The position numbers were made by a program, and so were the translations under genes. From Pipra filicauda (lineage: Eukaryota; Chordata; Aves; Passeriformes; Pipridae), in contig NW_024104620.1 of the NCBI RefSeq assembly GCF_003945595.2, forward strand, positions 2,762,501 through 2,826,500: 64,000 bases of DNA, given 5' to 3'. Below the pieces are notes generated by a model that worked only from the letters and a program-made list of their open reading frames with translations, made no database searches and was not told the DNA's origin. Positions 26,401 to 40,100 of this stretch are shown in pieces. Numbering within the stretch: position 1 is the first letter of the stretch; every line of letters begins with the position of its first letter.

Positions 26401-29237
26401 CCCCAAAATGGAGGCACTAGAAATCAGTGAGCACTCAGCAGTGTTGAAGATCTTCTCTTCTGTAGGCTGTTTTTTGACAAAGGCTTTAATGCATTTTTAT
26501 GTCACACAGATATTGAAAGGATTAAACACCAGTAAGGCCCAGACCAAAGCAATACACCACATGAGGCTGCAGAGATATCACCCTGATATCACCCTATAGC
26601 ATATTTTCTTCTTGTGTGGGTCAAAATCACATACAGCCACTGAGATTTTAGGAGGACATTTATGATTCTGAAGGCCTTCAGCTTCATAAATTGCTGTATT
26701 CTGTGTTTCCCAGAAAATATTTCTTCCTAAGTACAGACATTTTGTTACACCAAAAGAAATATTTGACAACAAAAAAGCAAACAACACAAACAAGCAGAAA
26801 ACCCCCACAAAATATCTTTCAAAGCATTGATCCAGCTCCATCACAATCCTGAATCTACCAAAATAATAATATGCCATTAGAAAACTAATTTACATTGTTT
26901 CCTTGTAGATTTTTATGTCCACTAGACTTTGATCAGGCCGACAAATCGCAGCATCCTTTACACTGTGCAAAAGTATTCTGTCGGGAAATAAATAATATAT
27001 TCTTACCCCTAAAACATCTATACAAGTTACTATAACTCAAAAACTAGTTTTCAGTTAAACTCACCTCTTAGCTCCTCATGGGCACAGAAGCTTCTCCAAA
27101 GCCTTCCTGTCTGCAATTGGTTATGGCAAGTTGGGGAAAAAGTATAAACAGTTGTTCAACTGAGGATAAGGCATGAATCCACTACTTAAATCAAAGGTTT
27201 ACTAAGTAAATTTAGGAAATCAGGGAGAAGTTCAAGATTTAGAATCACTTTAAAATTTTGAACTGGTTCAATTTTTTGTGCCGGATTATTGGAGCAAATT
27301 ATGGCACAGGATGACAGGTTTCAGAAAGAGACAACCTGCTTATTCATCTAGGTCTCCCTAAGTCCAAATATTGACTGCTGGTTTGCCTTGCTCCCTGGAA
27401 AGATCTCTGGAGACTGAAAATATAGAGATGGACTACAACATTTTTAATCATCTCGGACTGGACATACCCCTGATTAACGAGAAGATGACATGATGACTCC
27501 TAAGCACAAGAAATCAATGTTCTATGTTTCCTATCTCCCCTACTCCAAAAGGAAGGAAAAGTTATGGAGATGACAATACTTAACTCTAACAGGTTTTGGA
27601 GACATATAATATATGAACAATGGAAATAAATATCCAGAGATTCCAAATATATTGGTCAACTGCACCAAACAAACAGAAAGAGGGTTTTCATGCACAGGTT
27701 TCTATAGTTTCTTTTATTTTGTTTTTGTCAGTATATCTTTTGGCAACAATTCATAAGGATTTCTATTATGTACTTCTTTGCACTTGTATTTAGACCAGGT
27801 ATAATATTCGACATATCATATATGGTGATTGAATTCACTCTTTTAATATTTTGGGTATAACAAGTGAACATTAATTTCAGGAATACAAAACTAACCTTTT
27901 TTCCTTTAGGTTACTGTGTTTCTTTTAGGTAATTTTATTACATCTACAGTATTAACAAAAACAAGCTCTTTACCTTCCCTTTTTCCATAAAATCTGCTCA
28001 TATAGAATTGTGAACCACATTTCACAGAAATGATCACAACATTTCAAGTACCTGGGTTTGCTTCTTTCACTTTAATTAAATTTTTAAGTTTTTTGGGTGG
28101 GTTTTTTTTTTTTTTTTTTTTACTATTCTTGTACTATGTTCTGCTCTGGAGATTATTATAGTTTATCTTGCTTATCAAAAGCTCACTGACATTTATTGAG
28201 CTGGAAATATTGTTTGCAATTCGCTGTCAATCAAAATCTTGACTCCTACGTGTAGCTATCCATTCTGCTTTATGTTCTGACTGATACTGGGAAAAAATCA
28301 TTACTGGATGTAACTTAACACAGAAGTAACTGGTGGGCATGGTGGTGTGTTGAAGAGGCAGCATATGTAGTAACTACTGTCAGAGATTGGAAAAGTCACC
28401 CAAAAGGAAATTGGCTGTGTTACTTAAACTCAACTGCTTTCAATTAAAATAACTTAATGAAAACTTAATGCTAGAAGAGAGTCAGTGCAAAAAAAATCTA
28501 CATATAATTGGCCCCCTTACAGCTGATTTTTATGGTGTCAGTGAGGCATCCTTTGGCTTCAGGATGAAAAGCATCAAACTTTCTGTTTGTTAACGTTTCA
28601 GATAGGAGGATGACAGAATAGATAAGGAATAGTTCAAAAGTGTTGTAAAGAGACAACAGTGGGGGGAAGGCACAGTCCTTCTCCCCAAAGTTAGAAAAAT
28701 TAGGTGGAATGAGTAGCCTATACCATTAGTATCCTGTAGGTCCCCAATAGGGGATATCACATGAATGCTCCATCCTTGACAACATGGGCAGTTCCTCAGG
28801 GATGATAGACTTAACCATATGAAAATGTTTTAATGCTCTAAGGGGGCCAAGGAATACACTGAGCAAAGCAACTTCAGAGAGTAATGGTATTGCAAACTTG
28901 CTGGAGAGAGGGCTGAGAGTGCCCACACCTCCAGGGAAACAGGAATCACAATTCCAGCTCCCCCTTCCTTGCTTGGGAACTTTGAACTCTCTCCTGTTAC
29001 TAAAGGATTGTCCCATGGAGACTCACTAAGTGCTTGAGCTGAGTATTTTCTCACTCCTATGCCTTGTGATCTTGCACAGGGAATGACACAGATGATGCCT
29101 CAATATTATTGCATAAGAGGCAGAATTGAAAAGGAGTTGTGACACTTCCCTGGCAAGAATACACCTTCCCAAGACCATCCTTCTGCATAAACCTTATGCC
29201 CAGAAATGCTGAGTGACTTTTTACCTGGGCAGATAAT
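23441..29237. other. Unique non-coding stretch
   Basis: No gene is supported. Two GC-richer patches (24440-24830 and 25880-26330) carry open frames up to 121 codons, but these overlap on both strands and match nothing I know. A perfect 11-bp tandem repeat (GATATCACCCT twice) lies at 26574-26595, and a T20 run at 28102-28121. The rest is AT-rich unique sequence. Confidence 0.65.
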
Positions 29238-29502
29238 GATTGGACAAGGGTGAAGAGTTTTAAAGTAAAGAGGAGAAATTAGATTAGATGTTGGGACCAA
29301 ATTCTTTACTCAGAGGGTGGTGAAGCCCTGGCACAGGTTGCCCAGAGAAGCTGTGGCTGCCCCATCCCTGGAAGTGTCCAAGGTCAGGTTGGACAGGGCT
29401 TGGAGCAACCTGGGATAGTGGAACATGTTCCTACCCATGGCAAGGGGTTGGATGAGATGAGCTTTAAGGTCCCTTTGAACCCAAACCATTCTATGATTCT
29501 AT
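29238..29502 (+). mobile_element. CR1 LINE 3' fragment
   Basis: The fragment begins near GGACAAGGGTGAAGAG, passes through AGGGTGGTGAAGCCCTGGCA, GGTTGCCCAGAGAAGCTGTG and GGTTGGACAGGGCTTGGAGC, and ends in CCATTCTATGATTCTATGAT, the typical CR1 terminal repeat. It is the best preserved plus-strand copy in the window. It is 5'-truncated and has no coding capacity. Confidence 0.96.
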
Positions 29503-32500
29503 GATTATGTATATAAAAATCAATTAATATTCCTTACAGCTGTTGGCAGATTGAAATCCTCCTAACACCTTCTTTAAGGTTCATGGACAGGGGGAATAGG
29601 AGCAGCCCTGACTTGGGAGGATGAGAGGGAGTGGTGAAGTTAGAAAGCAGATATTAAGTTAACTAAACATGGTAGATCAAGACATATTTTTCTCTTCTAT
29701 ACCCACTAATCAAGAAAACAGTAGTGCTTTTTGTGATAAAGGCATATATTCAGCTGGAGATGGTCAATTTAAAACAAACTGTCAGTCTGTGAAGGGCTCC
29801 TTACCTATGAAAAACTTGGACCTTAATTTTTTTTTCAAATCAGACAGCTTTTTTTTATGCAGCTCGATTTCATTACTACTGAGGTGACTTTCAGGGTCAC
29901 TCAGAGAAAAAAATCTAGCAATTATATTAAATAGGAGAAGAAAATAAGAAAACCCTGACTGTTCTGTTTACTTGAATCCTGCCATTCTGTCATTCCAACA
30001 TGAAAACTGTCCTTGAAGTAGCGTACAACCTACAAAGGCAAACAGTGGAGGGAGTTTATATAAATCAAATTGGTGTCATATGATCCCCAAGCCCTGATGT
30101 GTTTCTATAAAGTTAGAAGCAAACTCTATTTTAAGCACCAAAGGACTGTGTGGCACTTCTTCCTTTTGTTTTGTCACTTGCCAGGGGCATGTCTCTAAAT
30201 AAAAAGAATATCTTTATCAATAAAGGCGAGGTACAGCCCAGGCTAAACTCTAATAAATGACCTGCTCTTATGGAGTGAGTACAAAGCCTGAGTTGTTCAG
30301 TTGTATCACCTGCCTCTTACATTGAGAGGAAAGCAATTTGTGAATAGTCTTGCAAAGTACAAATCCTAAGAGGCAAAACTCAGTGTTATCACTGGAAATG
30401 GGCTTCTACCACTTCTTGTATCATTCCTGCTTGTATACAAAAAAAACCTTAACAAGCAACCAAAAATGGTTCCTTTTTTTAATTACTTTTTTTATCCAGA
30501 GGGAAAGCACTCAGTGAGAACGGGGTAGCAGAAGGTTCCTTTGAAAGGGAGAGACATCTATTCTGAGGTGAATATTTCTTCCAGTATTTCAGGGGGCTAA
30601 GTTTCATGTGGGAGGATTAATAATATGGTGAGCTCTGGCTTTCTCTCATTCTCTCTTGTGCTCTCTTTCACTCTTCCCTCTTCCCTTTTGACCTTCTTTG
30701 TAGACAGAAAAATATTTTTTTTTTAAAGTACAATTAAAATAAAAAGAAAATCACTAAGAAGCCTAAGTCCCTATTGTTTCTGAATCAAGTTATATCCTTA
30801 GCTATGGATTGGGAAAAAAGCCTTCCTATGGAAAAAAAAAAAGAAAACAGAAAAAAGTGCCTTTTTCTGTCAAAATTTTTCAAATGAAACAACCAGTTTC
30901 CTGGCAAGAGAAGTGGAACCACCATACTTGAATTTTTTATGAAAAACAAACATTCTGAGCACAGCAGCCTATTATCTTCCTGGCACTGGTTTCATTATCT
31001 ATAAAATTATGTGACCTTGGCTATAAACCCCCTGTAAGTTGGACTGCATATAAAAATCCCCCTCCCTTAAACTGGTTTTGGGTGTTGTTCTTGTACCTTG
31101 TGCATTTGTACTTTCTGCTTCAGCATCACTCCAAGAACTCCTTGAGGTGACTCTCCCTTGTATGTTGAGTGCACTGCCTAATATTCACATTTATTTCAGG
31201 AGTACTTAGAATTAAAATACACAGATAAATTCTTTTTTTTTAATTTTATTTTTTTTTTACCTGCAGGTAGCATCAGATTCATTCTTAGCTTTAGTATAAT
31301 TAGTCTTTGCTGGTAACCTTTCAGTTACAAAGAATTCAGCATTCAGACCTATCAATCTTTTACAGCAGAGCTGCCAAATCTTGTAACAAAGGAGTGTTTT
31401 GTTTGAAGGGCAAACCAAATTGACTTGTGTTTCCAATAACTGTAATGTCCGGCTTCTTATCAGTATTAATAAGAAAATGCAAATTGCATTCCTGTCAAAA
31501 AAGCTGAAAAAGGAAAAAAAAAAAGAGTTGAAATGAGTAGTACAAGCAGTAAATTGCTTGCAATATGCTATTATATTCAGATTCTCATTTTCAGCTATAC
31601 AGTAGTTTACTTGAGGTGAGCAAAAGGAGCAATCAATGCAAAAAAGGACAAAAATGTTCCAAGCCTGACTTTTAAGTATAAGCAAACAGAAGAGCATAAT
31701 GGATAATTGTACCAGAAATAATAGCACAGACCAATATGCAAATCATAAGCAGGTTAACTGTTAATCTCTTTTTTGAGATTTTTATTTAAAATAAAAACAA
31801 AATTCCTATTAAATATGCAGGAGTTTAGAAATTCTGAACTACCCTTGGACAATGATCACCATTTAATGAATCAATTTTCTGTCTGCTTTGTGAAAACAAC
31901 TTCTGCTTTATTGCTTTTTGGAAACAAAATTAAAGTGGAGCTTTATAAAAACCATTATACAAGAGAACTTGTGACTTGCAAAGTGTTGCCCCCTCTGACT
32001 AAATTATATAATTTCTGTTTCTTGTTTGATTACCTAATATCAGTCAGATAGCAATGGGGTTACTAATTTTTTTTTGCTTGTTCAAATTCAATATCTGGCA
32101 GATTAAAATTCAACTTTTTATCTTGCGTGTTTGAAATCACGGGTCACATATGGTCCAAATGTAGCTCTCATAAATGTGTGACAGGAACCTGGAGATGTGT
32201 AATAGAGGGACAGGTCAGAGGTTAGTTTTAAAAACTCCTAGAATAGGTGATGTTAAATAAAATGTTAATTGTATTAGCTGTTTACCTCCTTTTCAGGTTA
32301 ACTTGAAATTCAGTTTGCACTACGCACAACGATCCTGGTTTGCGCAGTAAGTGTGGAGTGAAACATCACTGAAATATCTCTCTCATATCAACATTGCTTA
32401 CTTTGGCAAATATAAACTCACCCAGGGCATCACTGTCAGACCATGTTTTCTGTTTCCTGTGAGGAATGATATCTGGGTACATTAAATGTTCACAAACACG

Positions 32501-34920
32501 GAAATTATTAGAAAGTTCTGACTGGAGTATGAGTAGATAAAATGGCATTTGAAGGGGTAGTAACCTCTGGAAGATGCTGCTCAGGAGGAACTACAGCCCT
32601 TACTAGAGGCAGATCATGTGGCATTCAGGAATTATTAGAAGACAAAACTCCATCCCAAATCCAAGTCAGAAGCCATTAGGAAAACCTGTACAAGACTCAT
32701 TTCACTTAGGAGCACGTGTGCCTTCTGCACTGCCATCAAGTTTTTAAGGAGACTGAAGGTCCATTTTCATGGGTAGCACTTTGTGGGAATCTAATCTCAG
32801 AAAAGCTGGAAACCTGCATCTTCCTCTTTACTAGTGAGATGCAGGTGTGGAAAAAACCATAAATTCAAACCACAGAGGCCACCTGATAATGTAAAGGCTC
32901 TTTAAATCGTGATTCAGACAAACTGGATGTTTAAATTCTGCTCCAGCTGTGGCACAAACTATTCAAAATTCCCTTTTTTCACCCCTGATTTATATGTTAC
33001 CAGTGTTTTGCCATCACAAAATGTCAGCACTCCAAATGAGACTGGCCACTTGTTGTCAGCCTTTGTCATGAGTAGGAGAATAGAATAAAAGGAATTTTTG
33101 GGCAGACTACAGGTAGTACTCCATTTTGTTGATCTTCATGAAAAAGCCATCCTATTTATTAAGAAATCTCTGGTCACCTTCTTCAGACTCTTCCATTCTG
33201 AGTTGCCTTTCCTGTCTTTGTTCAGGACGTGATCATTTGTGGGTTTGTGCAGTGACATAACTCCGCATGACTGTTTTTTTCACTTTCTGTGCCTTCCCTA
33301 TCACATCCTGAGATTTTGTTGGCTTTCCTGACTCTGAGGGAGTGTTGACTTTCCATACCACTTCTACACCTGTCATTTCTTTAGCTATTCTATTGTTGTG
33401 TTACTCAGCACTGTGAAATCCTTTCCCTGCTCCTTGTAGAAGGTTTTCATATTGCACAGGTCTGCTCGACCATGCTTTCACATTTAAATTGATGGAGCTC
33501 ATACTGTTTTCTATTATTTCTTTTATTTGGATTTGACTTTTTTTTAGGGATGTCTTATTGTTTCTAATTATCTCCTGTTAAGGTAGTGTTCTTTAACTAA
33601 GCCTGGTGATTATTTTTTTCTTGACCTTTCTGAAGATGTTTTTCCTGAGAGTTTGCCTAAAGTTAAAAACAAGTTTTGTTTTTTTAAAAAATTAAAAACG
33701 TTTTCAGCCTACTGCAAATTTTTCTCCCTTTTGCCTTGAGCTTGTAGCAACTTTTTAAAAGATTTTCTCAACTTTCTATAGTTTTACTTATATATTAATT
33801 TGAGAACTACTATATAAAATGTAGGATTAATTATTAATTCAAAAAGGTTGTTATTACATTAGTACAGCTAGACATCCTATTACACAGTGAGCTTTAGAAC
33901 AGTCAGGAGTTGCTTCTTCTTAACTATTTAATGTATTAAATTTTATTTTTGTATTTGTTTTGTAGAGATCTGTTCATTGCTTTTCATTCTTTACTTCCCA
34001 TTTGATATATTTAGTGTCTTTTTTGCTTTTTTTGTCTCAGGAAGAAAGAGGGCTGATTCCCCCATCTGAAACATCTGACATACATTTGAACTCATGAGGC
34101 CAAAACTACCTTGACTGTGTATGAACAGATTATGTGTTAGTAACAAATCTGCATTTTCCTTCATTGAATAAAATGCTATGTGTTGTCAAAAATACAACTT
34201 TGAAATGTGGGTCTTCTAACTTGTTCGAATTATGCCCTAGATAAAATTGGTTTTACTGTTTGATTGGTTGGGTTTTTTTCTGAAATACATTAATGAGTAT
34301 TAAACCAGAAATTAACATTGACGCAAAACCAAACAACTTAATTATTACCCTAATTCTATCTGTAAGTGCAGGTGAAAAACACTGTCAGAATTTTGTAAAC
34401 ATGTGAGCCCCAACCCTTATTTCACTCATCCACTGGCCAATTTTTAGGTGTTTCTAATTTACTGAAGTTAGAGACCTCTAAAATCCATCCTGACAGAGAA
34501 AAGTAAAATGAAAATTGATTTAATCTCAGAAAATGAACCCAGATGGAAAACTTGGGAAACTGAAACCAAATGATTATTTGTGTAATCGAATAGCTGAACT
34601 TGAATTGATTATTTTATCCTTCACTCAATTTTTATTCCTTGAAAATATCAGAGCATAATTGAAAACTTGATGCTTTTGAAGTCAGTGAATTTAAGTATTT
34701 TGAGGGTTTTATTTCATGTCTTTGTCAAAATAGCCTAACGTTAACTAAAGTGATTGAAAGAGTATCAGGTAGTTATAAATAGTTTAGCTAGATTGGCTTT
34801 TTAATTCCCTATGTCCTGTGCCTTAAAGCCGATTGTAATGAAGAAGATATTGTCACATTTCCTCATCTCTTGTATATTCATGACTCTAAAATGTTCAGAT
34901 AATTAATTTCTCAGTAATCA
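29503..34920. other. Unique non-coding stretch
   Basis: No gene is supported. The longest open frame in the window (minus, 31727-31257, 156 codons) is rich in Phe, Leu, Cys and Ile, ends in low-complexity Phe/Ser and resembles no family. Its composition fits translated AT-rich non-coding DNA. A pyrimidine-rich tract lies at 30639-30697. Poly-T and A-rich runs occur at 30715-30724 and 31236-31258. Confidence 0.65.
30639..30697 (+). repeat. CT-rich low-complexity tract
   Basis: About 60 bases are almost entirely C and T (TTTCTCTCATTCTCTCTTGT and on to CTTCCCTCTTCCCTTTTG). Such tracts can serve as polypyrimidine tracts or triplex-prone DNA, but they are common and no acceptor-exon structure follows clearly. 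Confidence 0.7.
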
Positions 34921-35225
34921 GAAAAGCCGTGAAAATATCAATGGAACTTTTCAAATCTCCTGCAAAATTTCAAAAGTATTTCCATAGTAAATGCCAAAAT
35001 TAATGGCAGCCCTTCGCAAGAAGAGGTTAATCACAGTTCATTGCTTTGCTGTTCACTGACATGACAACACTCATTATGAATGCATTTGGTATCCGTGTAG
35101 ATGTAATATGCAATTTTCAGGTATTACAGCAAGGCGTGTGCAATTCTTGCTGTTGACTTCTGTTTGCAGTGGAACCGGGTTCTTAATGCATCAGATGCTA
35201 GAAACCATAGCTACAGCTCCAATGG
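34921..35225. other. Candidate conserved non-coding element
   Basis: The stretch has no repeat, no low complexity and no open frame, and is rich in AT motifs typical of developmental enhancers (ATTAATGGC, CTCATTATGAATGCATTTGG, GTAATATGCAATTTTC). This is an impression of style only. Conservation cannot be judged from one sequence. Confidence 0.2.
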
Positions 35226-36487
35226 ATCCCTGCACCCACAGAAATAATTTCTGAAGGCTAAATCCTGCCAAGCCAGGCAGGCTGGAGAGTTAAGCATGAC
35301 TCAGAAAGGGACAGAGCCTCTCAATTCTGTTTGAAAATTGAACTTCCTACCTTGGAGGAGCGGTGATAGCCTTTGAGGACTACACGGACCATTGTGGGGT
35401 CTTTCATTTGTGAACTTGTCAGCAGACTGATACTTCAATGCTTGAACTTATCTGCATGTCTGGCATTAACAGGGAATTTGTCTTGTTCTTTAAAGGTAAA
35501 ATTCTCTCTATTATGGCCCACACAAAATATTTGCATTAATTTGCATCATTTACCATGTGAGTAATAAGCCCTGTGCTTCTTTCAATGTTGTAAAAAAAGT
35601 TCTCCCTAGCAAACCTAAAAGAAATCATTCTCTCTGAACTTATAAAATGCACAAAAATCCTCACCCCATGATGATTAACTCTGCCCACAACACATTGCAG
35701 AGCCCAGTCCACTGGGACTATTTGCTGTGCTTGTTCACACATCAGAAAATCGAGTTGTCTGCAACCTGAGAGCAAATTGAATTTTAATTTCAGTTTTGGT
35801 GTCTGGTCCCCTAATTCTTGTTTTAAGCAAATCTAGATTATACTGGTCAAAATGTTTTCTGCATCCCATTAATTCCATTGATGAGATCTCATGATATATA
35901 CTGCAGTCACTCCTTCCAGAAAGAAAAGATGAAAATATCTGTTGTGTTACAAGAAGCTAATGCACAATCTGTGGCTACATGTGAAATTTTCTAGTAGGAC
36001 CTATTTTCACAGGGTGTATAAACTTAGCCCAAGCTGGTGAGTCAGGCTGTGTGACATTACTGCACATCACAGGTGCAAAGTGATTCTTTTATAATATCTC
36101 TCTCATAAAAATCTGATAAAAATACTACAGCTCAGCACTGAGCATTGGGGATGTTTGCAAAGGAGACCCAATGTCTTACAGGGAAACGGCACAGATGTTA
36201 AGAAAAACCTAAATAGTTCCAGTAGAGCTCTCCACAACTTCCATTCTGCTCATGTGCTGTGCTAAAGGACATCTCACCTTCTTCAATGTCTTTCCCACGT
36301 CTGCCAAAATGCCCCTGTCAGCACAAACGGCAGTGGGCAACCTGCCCTGACTATCTAGCTGGTGACCAAGGGGAAGTGATTGATTACCAGATTGAGCACA
36401 ACATTCGGCACTGGCCACAGATTTCTGTGTCCCTGTGCATCAAGTGGCATGGGAGAGAGAAGGTGCTTTTGCCAGGAGGGAACTTCT
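35226..36487. other. Unique non-coding stretch
   Basis: No gene is supported. A frame on the plus strand (36259-36579) is open for 106 codons but runs straight into the AAAC microsatellite, and another frame is also open there, so it is not a credible gene. Confidence 0.6.
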
Positions 36488-36550
36488 CAAACAAACAAAC
36501 AAACAAACAAACAAACAAACAAAAAACAAAAACCAAACAACAAAAAACCA
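36488..36550 (+). repeat. AAAC microsatellite
   Basis: About eight uninterrupted AAAC units (36488-36521) are followed by A-rich degenerate sequence (AAAAAACAAAAACCAAACAA). It may be the expanded A-rich tail of a lost retroposon, but no body is visible to its left. Confidence 0.93.
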
Positions 36551-36808
36551 GAAGAAATAATGCTCCTTGGTACTGCTAAATTTTTTATGCAGTTGTCTTC
36601 CAGAACAAGTCTCACATGTCCTCAAATATTAATGCTTGTAATGAAATGCCCAGATTAGCAATTGTGTAAATCCTTTCCCTCAGACGGAAGTTTCAGCCCG
36701 TGGGCTCGCAGCTGATAAAAAAGATTGTTCCAGCCACAGTCACCTTTACTTAAGCTCATGCCAGGTGCCAAGTTAGAAGTCAACACTGTAAGTGAAATAT
36801 GCTTCTCT

Positions 36809-37158
36809 GGGGGGCAAAATCTGACTCATATCATTCTCAGTGTACCAGCGAGGTGGATGTGAATGAGACACTGCGGGACGGGAGAATGAGGGCAGATTGC
36901 GGTGGGGAGGAAAAAACTGCTCCGTGAAACCTTTTAATACATTTTAACTAAGAGTCTTGGGGCTGTGTCTTGTTCTCGATTTTGTATTGACCTTTATGGG
37001 GTTTTAAAAGAGAGCGGATTTTCCCTGTTCTTAATTTATGCCACTTACCGAAGATCCCTGGAGTCAAATCTGTGCTAATTTACGCAATGTGCAAATCCTC
37101 TCAAGGCAACGTGTTGCGGTGTAAATTAGAGCATAAATCAGGTCAGAATTTGGCCCCT
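36809..37158. repeat. Segment with inverted ends, likely old amniote repeat
   Basis: The left end (GGGGGGCAAAATCTGAC, ending 36825) and the reverse complement of the right end (GTCAGAATTTGGCCCCTG, 37142-37159) match at 14 of 18 positions. Inward of the ends, TCTCAGTGTACCAG (left) and GCGGTGTAAATTAGAG (right) resemble the 'CTCAGTTACACCAG / GGTGTAAACTGAG' blocks I remember from palindromic repeats common in turtles and crocodiles. The 300-bp interior is not repeat-like and keeps about ten CpGs, more than the flanks, which would fit either a DNA transposon body or an exapted regulatory element. The family name is not known to me. Confidence 0.4.
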
Positions 37159-37159
37159 G

Positions 37160-40100
37160 ATGAAGAGCCAATGAAAAGATGTTGTCTTAAATGATTCAAA
37201 ACAAGCAGCTAAGCCTATTGATTTTTATTTAAGTGAATCACGCTTGAAATAGATCTCAAAATGTTATTAAAAATTGAAAGAGAATAGTCTTTATTCTAAG
37301 AGATGGAAATATTTAGCATATCTACTCTCTTGTGACCTGAAGGGAGAAACCATAACTGATAGCAAGAACCAATTCCTAAACAGCCCTGAAAATTAATATA
37401 TTCCATGAATAACAGAATCAAAATTTGGTGCTAAATAGGTAGATAACTTGGAAATAGCTAAGCTTAGGAGGGATAAAGAGCAGCTGTATTTTCTTTTTTT
37501 AATGTTAGGATCTTCATGATTTACTACAGCATTTGTTCCAAGGCCTTGGATATCTTTGCTATCTCCACATATTCATAATATATCATTTTGGATCAAATTC
37601 ATGGCTAGTTTTCACAGGTGCAGTCACATTAATTTCACACCTCTGAATTTAGCTCTTTGTTGTGTATCTGGAGACCATTCATCAATATTCTCTGGAAACT
37701 GGCTTTCTCCCTTCTCAACAAATAACCATATCAGCCTCTGATATTTTCAGCCAGAACAAATTCCACTTGGTGGCTTTCATTTTTATGTGTATATTATTCT
37801 AAATATAGGAATTATTCTAGCAGATGGAAAGCAGAGTGTATAGGAGCTTCTATGGCAAACTTTAAATAAATTGGTTTTGTGAGGAGACCTTCTCAGCTGG
37901 TTATTACATACATAAATCAAGAAGTATCAAAGGTGGATACATTAATCAGATTTTGATAACGTCTTCTGGAGTCATTCAGAACAGCTGACATAAAATAGCT
38001 ATAATTACATATTGTGGTATTGTATCATGTGTTTCATATTTCATAACATTTATTCTTAGGGAATGTCTCAACAGTCTCCTATTAGTGAAAGACCATTATC
38101 CTTTGACAATGGCCTATTTTTCTATTCTACTGACATTAACTCTTAATTATCTTTTTTTTTTTTTTTTCTTTTTAACAATAATAAATTAAAGTCAATGAGG
38201 ATTATGGAAATATCTCTGGCTAATACCCTGTGACTGTTACCTTAAATGCTTAGGGCTACAGAATGAAATTTAGTGTGTATGAGCTCAAAGACACTATTTA
38301 CTACTTTAACATTTTACAAGTCATACATTAACATTTAGCAAGTCATAAAAAATTTACATCTTTAAGCGATTTGTACTTAATAGGTTAGTGATATGCATTT
38401 CATTCAGGATGCCTGGGAAAGAACCTATAAAATAAAGGCATTTTGCATTGTCTGCAAATAGTTTATACTGCTGGTGGCTGTACCATCAAACCCATAGGAA
38501 GAGTCTGGTATGCTGCTCCTGTTTAGTTAGAAGATATTCTCCATGGGAATAACAACATTCCCCTGGTAGCAGACTGGTACAAACTCTCATGAAGTTATTC
38601 AGGTTTTATTAAATCAGTTGCAATTTAAAGAAAAAGGCTTAAAATAGTACTGTGACCAGTATAACAAAGTGATGGACGTGGGTTATTGTGATGCCATTGG
38701 AATAAATATTGCTACCTAAGTCTGTGAATATCTACCCTATTTCTTTTCAGTAGATTCCTGCAGTTATTTTTGATCACATTTGATATCCACTGACACCCAC
38801 AGTAACCAAACTCTGTAAATTAGTTATGTCCATCATTAACCAAGTTGGTGCCACTAGGTGGTACCCAAGAATATGAAGCATAAACAGTCACTTTCCCAGG
38901 ATTTCCCTAGTTTTGAAAGGAAAGGAGCTTCCTTTGGGTTTCTGAAAAAGACTGTGATATTCTCATCATCTCTCAGGTGGATATTAGAGGCACAGAGAAA
39001 TTAAGGCCAAATCCCTGCCAGATGTGATGCTGTTCACCCAGTTCCCAGGCAGCAGCACCGAGTGCTGTAACATCCTTCCCCTCAGACGTGAACTATTAAA
39101 ACCTACTAAAGAGGTATTCTAAATGAGACTACAAGCTGAAAAGTCTCCATACAAAACCAGAATGTGAATTAATTCATGTAAATTCTGAACTTCTTTCAGA
39201 TGTACTCTTGATTAGAAAAACATAAAGGTAGGTATTACAGATACACAGTTCCTATTAAATTATTTACTCTGCTCTAGTCATGATTATATAAGCTAATTTA
39301 GACATACTGCTGTTTTACTCTCTGAATGTCTTTGGCACTGATAGTTGAAAAATGAACATGATGAAAGTACAGAATAGGGTGTTTAGACAGCAAAATACTG
39401 CAACAATAACTGGTAAAATGTTTCATTAAAATATCCTTATTAAATATTGCAATTTATTTTAAAAGAATAAGTTTCAGACATGACTCCTGCTTCAGTAAAG
39501 TTTATCTCTTTTATGATACAACTGTATATTACTTATCCTTTAAATAAAACAAATTCTAAACTCAGAGAAAGCCCCAAAAATTGGGCTCTGAAGGATAGCT
39601 TCGCTTTTCCATTGGGAGATCTCCTGGGAAGCAGGTTGGTGTTGCAAAAGCTCTTTAGCATTTACCCTATGGAGTTTCTGTCACGTTGTGCTGCTGTGGA
39701 GGGATCTGCACAGCATACATGGCATGGGAGGGAACAGGCAAAAGTGTAAAATTACTGTGAAATCAGGGAATATGTGCTTCAATCCCGATGTTGTCTCAGG
39801 GGGGCATTAAAATAAGGGGTTCATGAAATAAATATTAACATCTTCATGTCATAGACTTTAAGAAATGTTTTGCTGTTTGCTTAGTAATATTAATGCCTTT
39901 AAAAACTAATTTTTTCAGTCAATCTTTGGAACAAAAGTATCGGTTAGCTCACCTCACATATCCTCCAAAATAGGACACTTTTTAAGGCACTTTGGTCAAA
40001 TCTTATCTTGTCCCTCAGAACTTATTTTTCATATATGTAGCTCTCTTCTGTCCTGTTCATCTTCAGAGAGGAAAGGAAAAAGATTTTATAAACAGTCAAA

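Noticed and set aside
31257..31727. Longest open frame (minus strand, 156 codons)
   Set aside because: Composition is that of translated AT-rich DNA (runs of Phe, Leu, Ile and Cys), with no domain, no known match and no supporting splice or promoter context.
36488..36521. CRISPR-like regular repeat
   Set aside because: It is a simple four-base microsatellite with no spacers, and the genome is a vertebrate one.
36440..36625. Frames with Leu/Phe/Val/Cys or Gln/Thr/Asn/Lys repeats
   Set aside because: They are translations of the AAAC microsatellite.
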